NCBI GenBank assembly: GCA_002373595.1
Contig: DFKT01000045.1
Coordinates: forward strand, 1-16,837
DNA length: 16,837 nucleotides
From: Lachnospiraceae bacterium UBA3638
Lineage (GTDB): Bacteria > Bacillota > Clostridia > Lachnospirales > Lachnospiraceae
Reading direction: 5' to 3'
In this document: in pieces, positions 7,508 through 15,033 of the stretch
How positions within the stretch are numbered: position 1 is the first letter of the stretch
Layout of the letters: each line of letters starts with the position of its first letter
Program-made: the position numbers and the translations under genes
Notes under the pieces: generated by a model
Databases searched by the model: none
Told to the model about the DNA's origin: nothing
What the model saw: only the letters and a program-made list of their open reading frames with translations

Positions 7508-7536
7508 TTGATTTTTTCCCTCCGTTGAGATAAAAT
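7508..7536 (+). promoter_or_regulatory. Promoter of the YcxB-tsa-ispD operon
   Basis: TTGATT (7508-7513), a 17-base spacer and TAAAAT (7531-7536). It is divergent from the ribU promoter, with the two -35 boxes 25 bases apart. It is the only good promoter seen before the eight-gene run that ends at 12980. Confidence 0.6.
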
Positions 7537-7582
7537 AAAGTGATTTATTGTAGATAAATATGCCCTTTTGAGAGACGGACGG

Positions 7583-8056
7583 ATGATCGAATTTGAAGTG
7601 ACATTAAGGTCTTCGGATCTGTTTGATTACAATATGAAGCACAGCTACAGCAACCCTGTTGTCGTGCTGGCGTCTGCACTTGCCTGTGCGGGTGTGGCTG
7701 TTGGGATATATAAGCAGAATTACCCGCTCCTTGTGATAGCGGTATTCTTGCTGGTTTACCAGCCGGCGACGCTTTTTATCCGCTGCTTTTTGAAGGGAAA
7801 GCTCCCCATTATGAAGACGCCTTTCAGGTATACGATGAGCGACGAGGGCGTGACGGTAGAGCAGGGCGAGCATAAGCAGACTCTCCCCTGGGAGCATATG
7901 TACAAGGCTTCGTCCACCGGAAAGAGTATACTTCTGTATTCCTCGCCCGCAGCGGCTTTTGTATTTCCGAGAGACCAGCTCGGAGACAAGGAAGGTGCGG
8001 TGATACTTTCCATATGTACTCATATGGATCCCGCAAAAGTGAGGATAAAGTCGTGA
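7583..8056 (+). CDS. YcxB-like two-helix membrane protein
   Basis: A 157-residue protein from the ATG at 7583; a TTG at 7568 would add five residues but has no better ribosome site. Two adjacent hydrophobic helices (about 27-41 and 48-67) form a hairpin, followed by a soluble C-terminal part with the pattern F-YTMSDEGVTVEQGEHKQTLPWEHMYKA and FVFPRDQL. This layout, two helices and then a beta-rich domain with a Trp after a short G-containing strand, fits the YcxB-like family, known from Bacillus and Clostridia but without an assigned function. Its stop codon overlaps the tsaE start in GTGA, so the two are probably coupled. It is the first gene of the operon. Confidence 0.8.
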   Translation: MIEFEVTLRSSDLFDYNMKHSYSNPVVVLASALACAGVAVGIYKQNYPLLVIAVFLLVYQPATLFIRCFLKGKLPIMKTPFRYTMSDEGVTVEQGEHKQTLPWEHMYKASSTGKSILLYSSPAAAFVFPRDQLGDKEGAVILSICTHMDPAKVRIKS

Positions 8057-8487
8057 TCCGGGAGACATTTTCCGAAGAGGAGACGATTGCTCTGGCCAGA
8101 GATCTCGGTAGCAAGGCGGTACCGGGTCAGGTATACAGACTGGACGGTGACCTGGGAGCGGGCAAGACGGTATTTGCCAGAGGATTTGCGGAAGGGCTTG
8201 GGATAACTGAGCCGGTATCGAGCCCTACTTTTCAGATATTGAAGGAGTATCACACCGGTCGTATCCCGTTCTATCATTACGATGTCTACAGACTGAGCGA
8301 TGAGAGCGAGATGGATGAGATCGGATACGAGGATGCATTTTACGGAGCGGGGGTCAGCCTTGTAGAATGGCCCGAGAGGATAGAGACACTCTTCCCCGAG
8401 AAGTGCATCGACATAAAGATAGAGACCGATCCCGGGAAGGGATTTGACTATCGAAGGATAAGCATAGAAGGACTGCAGGATCAATGA
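8053..8487 (+). CDS. tsaE: tRNA t6A biosynthesis ATPase TsaE
   Basis: TsaE is the small P-loop ATPase of the TsaBDE complex, which makes N6-threonylcarbamoyladenosine at position 37 of ANN-decoding tRNAs. From the GTG at 8053 the protein has 144 residues, the usual length. Walker A is GDLGAGKT (32-39), then SSPTF (56-60), HYDVYRL (75-81) and LVEWPER (103-109), all family signatures. I chose GTG 8053 because GTGA overlaps the upstream stop, GTGAGGAT lies a proper distance upstream, and the N-terminus then aligns with the family; an ATG at 8014 would add 13 residues inside the YcxB-like gene. It overlaps tsaB by four bases (ATGA). Confidence 0.95.
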   Translation: MIRETFSEEETIALARDLGSKAVPGQVYRLDGDLGAGKTVFARGFAEGLGITEPVSSPTFQILKEYHTGRIPFYHYDVYRLSDESEMDEIGYEDAFYGAGVSLVEWPERIETLFPEKCIDIKIETDPGKGFDYRRISIEGLQDQ

Positions 8488-9218
8488 AGCTGATAGCAAT
8501 AGAAAGTTCCGGAATGACCGCAGGTGTTGCGCTCATAGAGGACGGTGTCATCAAAGGCGAATACAATGTCAATCATTTAAAGACTCATTCGCAGACGCTC
8601 CTTCCGATGCTTGACGAATTAAAGACCCTGACGGAACTTGATATGAATACGCTGGATGCCATTGCGGTATCTGCGGGACCGGGATCGTTTACAGGACTGC
8701 GCATCGGATCCGCTACGGCCAAGGGATTGGGACTTGCGCTTGATATACCGATAGTCGAGATCTCCACCCTTGAAGGGCTTGCATATAATCTGTACGGGAC
8801 GGGCAAGGTTGTCTGTCCGATAATGGATGCCAGACGCAGTCAGGTTTATACCGCTGTTTACGGGTTCCCGGATGATACGGCTTTCCCTCAATGCATCAAA
8901 GAGCCATGCGCGATAGATATAAAGGAACTTCTCGCATTTTTGAAAAATGATCTGAAAGAGGAGTGCGCAAAGCGCGGAGTGGTCTTCTTGGGAGACGGAG
9001 TTCCGGTATACCGCGAGACCATAGACGCAGAGCTCGGTGCGGCCTTTGCACATTCGTATGCAAAGCCTCATATGTGCCTGCAAAGAGCGGCTTCTGTGGC
9101 TGCGCTCGGAGAGATGTATATGCTGGACGGAAAGTCTGTAAATGCGGATGACCATGCACCTGCGTATCTTAGAAGTTCGCAGGCGGAGCGCGTAGGCCCC
9201 GGAAAGTTTGAGATATGA
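8484..9218 (+). CDS. tsaB: tRNA t6A biosynthesis scaffold TsaB
   Basis: TsaB is an ASKHA-fold pseudo-enzyme that dimerises with TsaD and anchors TsaE in the t6A synthase. The 244-residue product begins MKLIAIESSG, with the first phosphate-loop-like strand. It carries AVSAGPGSFTGLRIG (about 65-79), the most diagnostic segment, followed by STLEGLA and PIMDARRSQVYTAVY. Full length matches the family, with a C-terminal AxYLRSSQAER. It starts within the tsaE stop (ATGA) and ends within the rimI start (again ATGA, 9215-9218), so translation of the three genes is almost certainly linked. Confidence 0.96.
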   Translation: MKLIAIESSGMTAGVALIEDGVIKGEYNVNHLKTHSQTLLPMLDELKTLTELDMNTLDAIAVSAGPGSFTGLRIGSATAKGLGLALDIPIVEISTLEGLAYNLYGTGKVVCPIMDARRSQVYTAVYGFPDDTAFPQCIKEPCAIDIKELLAFLKNDLKEECAKRGVVFLGDGVPVYRETIDAELGAAFAHSYAKPHMCLQRAASVAALGEMYMLDGKSVNADDHAPAYLRSSQAERVGPGKFEI

Positions 9219-9685
9219 CGGATATGACGGATATCACGATCAGACCGTTAAGAGACGAGGATATACCGGAGCTTACCGAGATAGAGAGCGAATCATTTTC
9301 GATGCCCTGGAGTGCGGATGATTTCAGACATCTCCTGGAAGTGAGTGATGCGATATATCTGGTTGCGGTTTCTGACGGAGCGGTATTGGGCAGCGCAGGA
9401 ATGAGGATCATCTGCGGTGAAGGAAATATCGACAACGTGGTGGTCAGACAGAGCGCGCGCGGCCAAGGTATAGGGACCGGGCTGATAATGAGCCTTTTGG
9501 CGGAAGGCCGAAGGAACGGCGCAAACGCTTTTACGCTGGAAGTGAGAAAGAGCAATACCCCCGCTATAAAGCTCTATGAGAATGCAGGATTTGAAAGCGC
9601 GGGGATCAGACCGAATTTTTACGAGCGTCCCACTGAGGATGCGATCATATATTGGTTAAGGGATCAGGATCCCACAGAAACGTAA
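9215..9685 (+). CDS. rimI: RimI-type ribosomal protein N-acetyltransferase (GNAT)
   Basis: A 156-residue GNAT enzyme that transfers acetyl from acetyl-CoA to an N-terminal amine, classically ribosomal protein bS18. The acetyl-CoA pyrophosphate loop RQSARGQGIG is at 78-87; MPWS (30-33), LEVRKSNTPAIKLYENAGF and the C-terminal NFYERPTEDAIIYWL are typical of RimI. In Firmicutes rimI often sits beside tsaB and tsaD, as here. The start carries a short duplication, ATGACGGAT twice (9215-9232), giving MTDMTDI, so ATG 9224 is an alternative. The first ATG is preferred because it gives the ATGA overlap with tsaB seen for its neighbours. The in vivo target is inferred. Confidence 0.9.
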   Translation: MTDMTDITIRPLRDEDIPELTEIESESFSMPWSADDFRHLLEVSDAIYLVAVSDGAVLGSAGMRIICGEGNIDNVVVRQSARGQGIGTGLIMSLLAEGRRNGANAFTLEVRKSNTPAIKLYENAGFESAGIRPNFYERPTEDAIIYWLRDQDPTET

Positions 9686-9686
9686 C

Positions 9687-10598
9687 ATGCTGGATGTAAG
9701 TTTACTCGGAACAGGCGGGATGATGCCGCTACCATACAGGCACCTCACCTCCCTTATGATGAGATATAACGGAGGCAGTATCCTTATAGACTGCGGAGAG
9801 GGTACGCAGATAGCGATGAGAAAGGTCGGATGGAGCCCGAATCCTGTCGACATCATCTGCTTTACCCATTATCATGCGGATCATATAAGCGGACTGCCGG
9901 GAATGCTCCTCAACATGGGAAATGCAGAGAGAACGGAGCCTCTTCTGCTCATAGGGCCCAAGGGTCTTATCAGGGTAGTGAACGGACTCAGAGTGATAGC
10001 GCCCGAGCTTCCTTTTGAAGTGCAGCTCATGGAGATAGAAGGAGCGGAGCAGACTTTTGAATTTGACGGATTCAGACTCAAGGCATTCAAAGTCTCTCAC
10101 AGCATACCCTGCTACGGATACTCGATGGAGATAGACCGTGCGGGTAAGTTCGATAAGGACAAAGCAGAAGGATTAAATATTCCGCTCAGATGCTGGGGAA
10201 TTCTTCAACACGGCGAAAATGTTGAATTTGAAGGCAGGACATATACACCCGATATGGTGATGGGACCGGAGAGAAAAGGTATCAAAGTTACTTACTGTAC
10301 CGATACGAGACCGACGGATTCCATTACCGGGAATGCAAAAGACAGCGACCTTCTGATCCTTGAGGGTATGTATGGGGATCCTGAGGAAGCCGACAAAGCA
10401 AGACAGAAGAAACACATGACCATGCAGGAAGCCGCACGTATTGCGGCAGAGGCTGAGGTACCCGAGCTTTGGCTCACGCACTTTTCGCCCTCGATGAACA
10501 GACCTGCTGATTACAAAGCTGCGGTTCAGGAAATCTTTCCCGCTGCTGTGATACCCAAGGACGGAAAGAGCAAAACGCTTAAATTTGCTGAAGACTGA
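9687..10598 (+). CDS. rnz: Ribonuclease Z (tRNA 3' endonuclease)
   Basis: RNase Z is a metallo-beta-lactamase fold nuclease that cuts tRNA precursors at the 3' end, mainly those lacking an encoded CCA. The 303-residue product shows LLGTGG at the start, DCGEGT (35-40), the zinc motif HYHADH (61-66) in a THYHADHISGLPG context, H138 in SHSIPCYGY, D206 in TYCTDTRPT, H243 in KKHMT and H265 in LTHFSP. All metal ligands are present. It starts one base after the rimI stop with little Shine-Dalgarno, so coupling is likely. Its presence among t6A genes gives the operon a tRNA maturation theme. The long form loop that binds tRNA (exosite) lies around 150-190. Confidence 0.95.
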   Translation: MLDVSLLGTGGMMPLPYRHLTSLMMRYNGGSILIDCGEGTQIAMRKVGWSPNPVDIICFTHYHADHISGLPGMLLNMGNAERTEPLLLIGPKGLIRVVNGLRVIAPELPFEVQLMEIEGAEQTFEFDGFRLKAFKVSHSIPCYGYSMEIDRAGKFDKDKAEGLNIPLRCWGILQHGENVEFEGRTYTPDMVMGPERKGIKVTYCTDTRPTDSITGNAKDSDLLILEGMYGDPEEADKARQKKHMTMQEAARIAAEAEVPELWLTHFSPSMNRPADYKAAVQEIFPAAVIPKDGKSKTLKFAED

Positions 10599-10610
10599 TA
10601 CGGAGATCGG

Positions 10611-11231
10611 ATGAAACAGCGACAGGTGCGTGCGACAGCGATCATAATAGTACTCGTTTTAGGGCTGGTTGCTTACTATGCCTTTCTTTCCGCACGTGCA
10701 AAAGACAATAAGGCCGAGGCTGCAATGAGTGCCAGGGAGATCGTGCTCTCACGCAATCTCAATAACGATTATCCCGCGACTCCCCGAGAAGTCATGAAGT
10801 ACTATAACGAGATAACCAAGTGCATGTACAACGAGGAACTCACCGGTGAAGAGATAGACGAGCTCGGAATGAAAGCAAGGGAAGTATATGATGACGACCT
10901 GCTTGCGATAAACGAGACGGGAGGGTATCTTCTCAGACTTCGCAATGAAGTAAAAGAAGGAAACGAGAATCAGAGAAAGATAACTCTGGCTTCGGTCGCA
11001 TCATCTTCGAGCGTCGATTACTTCACGGATGACGGATACTCATGGGCGAGGATCCTATGCACTTACAATATCAATGAGAACGGTACCAGCCTTCCTCAGC
11101 AGAGGATCATCTATCTGCTCCGCAAGGATTCGGGAAAGCGCTGGAAGATATACGGTTGGGATCTTGAGGAAAATGTTCATCCGGGAGCGGTAGGAACGGA
11201 TGAAGGATCTGGAGACGGAACTGATGGCTGA
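10611..11231 (+). CDS. Membrane-anchored DUF6715-like protein
   Basis: A 206-residue protein with a basic N-terminus and one transmembrane helix at about 8-28 (no lipobox Cys), then an extracytoplasmic domain. The sequence [35 protein letters not shown] is split by short gaps and resembles DUF6715, a Lachnospiraceae-type family; the recognition is from memory. Later marks are [12 protein letters not shown] and [19 protein letters not shown], a likely beta-rich module. The tail GSGDGTDG is low complexity. It follows rnz by 12 bases and overlaps tsaD. Such proteins sit among housekeeping genes; no function is known. It breaks up an otherwise enzymatic operon. Confidence 0.75.
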   Translation: MKQRQVRATAIIIVLVLGLVAYYAFLSARAKDNKAEAAMSAREIVLSRNLNNDYPATPREVMKYYNEITKCMYNEELTGEEIDELGMKAREVYDDDLLAINETGGYLLRLRNEVKEGNENQRKITLASVASSSSVDYFTDDGYSWARILCTYNINENGTSLPQQRIIYLLRKDSGKRWKIYGWDLEENVHPGAVGTDEGSGDGTDG

Positions 11232-12261
11232 CGGTAAACTGATCCTCGGGATCGAGAGCTCGTGCGATGAAACGGCTGCGGCTGTTGTTCGCGCGGGACG
11301 CGAAGTCCTTTCAAATGTCATATATTCTCAGATAGATCTGCACACGGTCTACGGCGGAGTCGTCCCCGAGATCGCTTCGAGAAAGCATATCGAAAAGATC
11401 AATCAGGTGATAAAGAAAGCATTATCGGATGCGAAAGTCAGTCTGCATGATATAGACTGCATCGCTGTTACTTACGGTCCCGGACTTGTGGGAGCCCTTC
11501 TTGTCGGGGTCGCGGAAGCCAAGGCTATCAGCCTCGCATCGGGTATTCCTCTTGTAGGTGTTCATCATATCGAGGGACATATCTGTGCAAACTATCTCGA
11601 GCATCCTGATCTCGAACCGCCTTTTGTATGCCTTGTTGCGTCGGGCGGACATTCTCATCTTGTTCACGTCAAGGGATACGGAGAGTATGAGATCATCGCA
11701 AGAACGAGAGATGATGCGGCCGGAGAAGCTTTCGATAAAGTGGCCAGAGCGATAGGACTCGGATACCCCGGCGGACCTAAGATAGATGCTGCCGCGAAAT
11801 CGGGAGATCCCGATTCGATAGTATTCCCTTTAGGGAAAGTTGCGGGCAGTCCTTTGGATTTTTCGTTCAGCGGTCTTAAATCTGCTGTGCTCAATTATCT
11901 AAACGGTTGCAGGATGAAGGGTGAAGAGATAAACGTAAATAATGTAGCGGCTTCATTTCAGAAAGCGGTAGTGACTGTGCTTACCGAGCATACTGTGGGA
12001 GCGGCGTCGCAGCTTGGCGCCGGAACCGTTGCACTTGCAGGAGGAGTCGCATCCAACACTGCGCTTCGTGAGAGCATACGAAACGAATGCGAAAAGAAGG
12101 GGATGAGATTCTTCGTTCCTTCACCTGTATATTGTACAGATAATGCTGCGATGATAGCAGCAGCGGGTTATTATGAATTTGCGGCGGGACATCGCAGCGG
12201 TTATGATCTCAATGCGGTTCCCGGCCTTGAGATAGGAAGCAGAGCGGGACTTATATGTTAA
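11224..12261 (+). CDS. tsaD: tRNA N6-threonylcarbamoyladenosine synthase TsaD
   Basis: TsaD transfers the threonylcarbamoyl group to A37 of tRNA, working with TsaB and TsaE. From ATG 11224 the protein has 345 residues. It shows [11 protein letters not shown] (11-21), [21 protein letters not shown], the metal-binding HHIEGH (114-119), [23 protein letters not shown] split in the family pattern, GGVASN, and YCTDNAAM with the conserved Asp ligand. An upstream ATG at 11200 would add eight residues and has AGGA only four bases away. I prefer 11224 because GGAG lies nine bases upstream and the N-terminus then fits the family. Either way it overlaps the DUF6715-like gene (8 or 32 bases) and its own stop overlaps ispD by 7. 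Confidence 0.96.
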   Translation: MADGKLILGIESSCDETAAAVVRAGREVLSNVIYSQIDLHTVYGGVVPEIASRKHIEKINQVIKKALSDAKVSLHDIDCIAVTYGPGLVGALLVGVAEAKAISLASGIPLVGVHHIEGHICANYLEHPDLEPPFVCLVASGGHSHLVHVKGYGEYEIIARTRDDAAGEAFDKVARAIGLGYPGGPKIDAAAKSGDPDSIVFPLGKVAGSPLDFSFSGLKSAVLNYLNGCRMKGEEINVNNVAASFQKAVVTVLTEHTVGAASQLGAGTVALAGGVASNTALRESIRNECEKKGMRFFVPSPVYCTDNAAMIAAAGYYEFAAGHRSGYDLNAVPGLEIGSRAGLIC

Positions 12262-12980
12262 AAGAAAGATGCACGATGATACTTCTCGCGGGAGGACGCG
12301 GAAGCCGCATGGGAAGCGATATTCCCAAACAGTACATGGAAGTGGCCGGCAAGCCGCTTCTTTGGTATTGCCTGAATGCAGTGCAGGATTCTGCTGTCAT
12401 CGATGATTGCATTCTTGTCTGCCCTGCATCTGATAATTCATTCATCAGAGAAAAGATACTCGATAAATACGGTTTTGATAAAGTGATATCTGTTGCACCT
12501 GCAGGAAGCGAGAGATGGGAGTCTGTGAGAAACGGACTTAAAGTACTTGATGAGATATGCTGCGGATGTGAATCCGGATCATCCGGAGGAAAGCATTATG
12601 TATTCATTCAGGACAGCGCACGTATTTTTTTGAATGAGGATATCATTACCAGATGCCTTGACGGAGTCAGAAAATATGGAGCGGTTCTCGCTGCTGTTCC
12701 CTGCAAAGACACGATAAAGATAGTTGATGAAGAATCTGCTATATGCGATACACCGCCGAGAAGCAGAGTGTGGCTTGCACAGACTCCGCAGGTGTTCGAG
12801 CGAAAACTCATAACAGAGTGTTACGACAAAGCAGACTCAGCATTTGAGATTACCGACGATGCCGGCGTTGTCGAGCTTTTCTCCGATCACAAAGTCTATC
12901 CCGTAATGGGAGATTATCAAAACATCAAAGTTACCACGCCTGAGGACATAGCTGTCTGCGAAAGATTTCTCGATCGCTGA
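12255..12980 (+). CDS. ispD: 2-C-methyl-D-erythritol 4-phosphate cytidylyltransferase IspD
   Basis: IspD joins CTP and MEP to form CDP-methylerythritol in the non-mevalonate isoprenoid pathway. The 241-residue product has the nucleotide loop [17 protein letters not shown] (11-27), [11 protein letters not shown] (85-95), TPQVF (177-181), TDDAG (200-204) and KVTTPED (225-231). Two deviations stand out: the usual HDAARP is IQDSARI (118-124), keeping the Asp and Arg but replacing His by Gln and Pro by Ile, and the preceding linker is longer with a CCGC and a Gly/Ser stretch (102-112). The ATG at 12255 overlaps the tsaD stop; ATG 12276 is possible but would remove much of the first strand. It is the last gene of the operon. 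A related cytidylyltransferase such as TarI is less likely given the MEP-type motifs, but not excluded. Confidence 0.85.
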   Translation: MLKERCTMILLAGGRGSRMGSDIPKQYMEVAGKPLLWYCLNAVQDSAVIDDCILVCPASDNSFIREKILDKYGFDKVISVAPAGSERWESVRNGLKVLDEICCGCESGSSGGKHYVFIQDSARIFLNEDIITRCLDGVRKYGAVLAAVPCKDTIKIVDEESAICDTPPRSRVWLAQTPQVFERKLITECYDKADSAFEITDDAGVVELFSDHKVYPVMGDYQNIKVTTPEDIAVCERFLDR

Positions 12981-13026
12981 TCACATTTTTTGTACTAAAA
13001 AAAATACAATCTTTGTTTATTTTTTC

Positions 13027-13052
13027 ACGCACATTTAATGTGCGTTTTCTTT
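13027..13052 (+). terminator. Intrinsic terminator of the tsa-ispD operon
   Basis: An 8-bp perfect stem, ACGCACAT (13027-13034) with ATGTGCGT (13038-13045), closes a 3-base loop and is followed by TTTCTTT. It stands 47 bases after the ispD stop and ends the eight-gene run. An A/T-only inverted repeat at about 12985-13005 precedes it. Confidence 0.85.
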
Positions 13053-13095
13053 AGTGTTTTCAAGGGTTTGCGGTTTGTTAAAAGATTATCTTCTG

Positions 13096-13135
13096 TGTGA
13101 AAAAAATATTTATCTTGTGAAAAAATTATTTATAT
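13096..13135 (+). repeat. Two tandem 20-bp A-tract repeats
   Basis: Units 13096-13115 and 13116-13135 both read TGTGAAAAAA-N-TATTTAT-N-T and differ at two of 20 positions. GTGAAAAAATC at 13198-13208 is a partial third copy. Each unit has an A-run followed by a T-rich part, spaced about two helical turns apart. Confidence 0.75.
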
Positions 13136-13179
13136 TGCCATATTTTTTTTCTGGTGATAAGGTACAACATAAGGAAATG

Positions 13180-13198
13180 CTGTCATAATAATTGACAG
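13180..13198 (+). promoter_or_regulatory. Operator-like palindrome CTGTCA-N7-TGACAG
   Basis: A perfect 6-bp inverted repeat, CTGTCA (13180-13185) and TGACAG (13193-13198), with an AT-only 7-base centre. It covers the candidate -10 (13184-13189) and the predicted start point, where a repressor would act. It could also form a weak hairpin in RNA. No regulator gene is adjacent. Confidence 0.5.
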
Positions 13199-13231
13199 TG
13201 AAAAAATCAACTAGTTTTAGGGAGGAACACA

Positions 13232-14914
13232 ATGAGAAAGAAAGTTTTATCGGTACTTCTCGCATCAGCGATGATTACCGGACTCGTTGCCTGCGGCGCA
13301 CCCGAGATTGATTCCAATCCCGTAGCCCCTGCCGAAGGCGGCGACACCACCACCACTACCGATGGAGATCAGGGTGGCGACACCCAGGCTGCAGAGCCTT
13401 ACAATCTTGAGAAGCTCTACATTATCGTAGACGGAACTCTTACCGCTACCGTTGACAGCGGTCAGCAGGAGTTCGAGAAGCAGTGGGAAGAGAAGGTCGG
13501 AGCAAAGCTTGGCCACGCTGTTGATCTTATCATCGAGCAGCCTGAGCACTCAAAGTATGCTGAGACCGTATCTCAGATCCTTGCAACCCGTCAGATCGGT
13601 GACAACGATTATCCCGATGCAATGATCATGAGCGCATCCATGTTCCGTGAGTACCAGACCACCGGTCGTCTCTGGGATATGTCCGATGCTTATGAGAATG
13701 CACAGTTCAAGTCCAGACTTCGTTTCTTCAACAACGACGGACTTAAGGATGCACAGGGTCACCTTTACGGTATCGCTCCCACCCGTGGAAACGGATGCGT
13801 TACCTATGTAAAGAAGACCTGGCTCGATGCGGTAGGCATGAAGATCGAGGATATCAAGACCTTCGATGACTACTATGCAATGCTCAAGGCATTCACCGAG
13901 CAGGATCCCGATGGAAACGGCAAGCCGGGAACCTACGGCGTTATCGCTGCTAAGTACTGCAACATCGGTGAGGCTCCTTACATCAACTACCTCGCTGAGT
14001 TCTGGCAGGGCGCATATCCCGCTATCTACCAGAAGGATGGCAAGTGGATCGACGGATTCCAGGAGCAGGCTACCATCGATGCTCTTAAGAGACTTAACCA
14101 GGCATATGTTGACGGCGTTATCGATCCCGATACCGAGGAAGCAGGAACCAAGCAGGCTCGTGAGAAGTATTGGAGTAATGACCAGTCCGCATCTGCAGGA
14201 TGCTTCGCATACTGGGCAGGAACCTGGTACAAGAATATCACCAGCAACATGATCAAGCAGGGTATCATGGAGACCGGCAACGAGATGAACGACCTCGTAA
14301 TGCTTCCTCCTATCAAGGAGATCCAGGATACTTGGGGCGGATATATCGACAGAGAAGCTCCCGTTTGGGTTATCACCGATGACGGTGACGGAGACAGCTC
14401 TCGTGAGCAGGCTATCTGGGATGCACTTATCGAGACCATGCTCGACGGCGATGAGGTTATGACCCTTTGGGTATACGGAGCAGAGGATGTACACTGGTCC
14501 ATCCACGCAGAGGAGTTCCAGACCGAGACCGGCGATGATAAGAAGATCACCGAGTACAAGTACGAGGAGGGCGAGTTCCACCTTAAGCCTTCACCCAATG
14601 ATCCTAATTCCATCTGGAAGAAGAATCACCTTGATCCCATCCTTACCATCGTTCCTCTTGAGAACGGCTATGACGATCCCGATCCGATCGTTATCGCAGG
14701 TAATGAGTTCTTCAACAAGTACGCTGTACCCGCTCCCGCGGGAGCATCTTCAGCTAAGCTCACTGAGGTTCAGTCCGAGCTTACCGATGCTAAACTTGTA
14801 GCTATCAATGCTGCGGTTACCGGCGAGATGACTGCAGAGGAAGCTGTACAGGAGTACGTAGATGATTTCGGCGATGTTATCGACGAGATCCTCGAGGAGC
14901 TCAACGCTCAGTAA
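13232..14914 (+). CDS. Lipoprotein extracellular solute-binding protein, carbohydrate ABC importer
   Basis: A 560-residue substrate-binding lipoprotein. The signal peptide (MRKKVLSVLLASAMITGLVA) ends at the lipobox LVAC with Cys21 as the lipid site. A Thr/Asp/Gly-rich linker (about 28-55) tethers the binding domain to the membrane. DPDGNG at 225-230 is the calcium-like loop often seen in LplA/YtcQ-type binding proteins, and two lobes with many Trp and Tyr are consistent with oligosaccharide binding. GGGAGGA eight bases before the ATG and consistently C-ending preferred codons suggest strong expression. The two permeases downstream support the assignment. The sugar is not predictable from sequence; oligosaccharides of plant or host origin are plausible. 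Confidence 0.9.
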   Translation: MRKKVLSVLLASAMITGLVACGAPEIDSNPVAPAEGGDTTTTTDGDQGGDTQAAEPYNLEKLYIIVDGTLTATVDSGQQEFEKQWEEKVGAKLGHAVDLIIEQPEHSKYAETVSQILATRQIGDNDYPDAMIMSASMFREYQTTGRLWDMSDAYENAQFKSRLRFFNNDGLKDAQGHLYGIAPTRGNGCVTYVKKTWLDAVGMKIEDIKTFDDYYAMLKAFTEQDPDGNGKPGTYGVIAAKYCNIGEAPYINYLAEFWQGAYPAIYQKDGKWIDGFQEQATIDALKRLNQAYVDGVIDPDTEEAGTKQAREKYWSNDQSASAGCFAYWAGTWYKNITSNMIKQGIMETGNEMNDLVMLPPIKEIQDTWGGYIDREAPVWVITDDGDGDSSREQAIWDALIETMLDGDEVMTLWVYGAEDVHWSIHAEEFQTETGDDKKITEYKYEEGEFHLKPSPNDPNSIWKKNHLDPILTIVPLENGYDDPDPIVIAGNEFFNKYAVPAPAGASSAKLTEVQSELTDAKLVAINAAVTGEMTAEEAVQEYVDDFGDVIDEILEELNAQ

Positions 14915-14936
14915 TAGTTCAGGTTTCAGAAATATA

Positions 14937-14964
14937 GTCCCGCCCCGATTCTTCGGGGCGGGGC
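14937..14964 (+). terminator. Intercistronic GC hairpin after the binding protein
   Basis: A perfect 10-bp stem, CCCGCCCCGA (14939-14948) with TCGGGGCGGG (14953-14962), around loop TTCT, extendable by one wobble and one G-C pair. It is followed by ATTTCC rather than a U-run. It is therefore more likely an mRNA 3'-end stabiliser or partial terminator that keeps the binding protein more abundant than the permeases. Confidence 0.8.
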
Positions 14965-15033
14965 ATTTCCGACAAAAAGATCAAAATTCTATTTTCAAAA
15001 AGGTTTCAAAAAACGAAAAGAAACGGGGAAGCC

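Larger units (their letters stand above)
13053..13231 (+). promoter_or_regulatory. AT-rich control region of the sugar importer
   Basis: About 180 bases without a gene, clearly richer in A+T than the coding DNA around it. It holds two tandem 20-bp units (13096-13135), an operator-like palindrome (13180-13198), a candidate extended -10 TGtCATAAT (13181-13189) with a poor -35, and the strong ribosome site GGGAGGA just before the ATG at 13232. The start of transcription would be near 13196. The poor -35 suggests help from a regulator. Confidence 0.55.

Noticed and set aside
8014..8052. ATG 8014 as the tsaE start
   Set aside because: It would extend tsaE 39 bases into the YcxB-like gene with residues not typical of TsaE; GTG 8053 has a good ribosome site and GTGA overlap.
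9215..9232. Tandem ATGACGGAT at the rimI start as a regulatory repeat
   Set aside because: Only two 9-base copies; the simplest view is a small in-frame duplication giving two possible starts.
13192..13220. TTGACA followed after 17 bases by TTTTAG as a promoter
   Set aside because: The -10 match is poor and transcription would begin at about 13227, after the GGGAGGA ribosome site, leaving no usable leader. The TTGACA belongs to the palindrome.
13550..14581. A 343-codon open frame on the minus strand inside the binding-protein gene, and another long one at 14026-14613
   Set aside because: The plus-strand gene has a signal peptide, lipobox, strong ribosome site and family match. The minus frames arise from its strong codon bias and have no motifs or ribosome sites.
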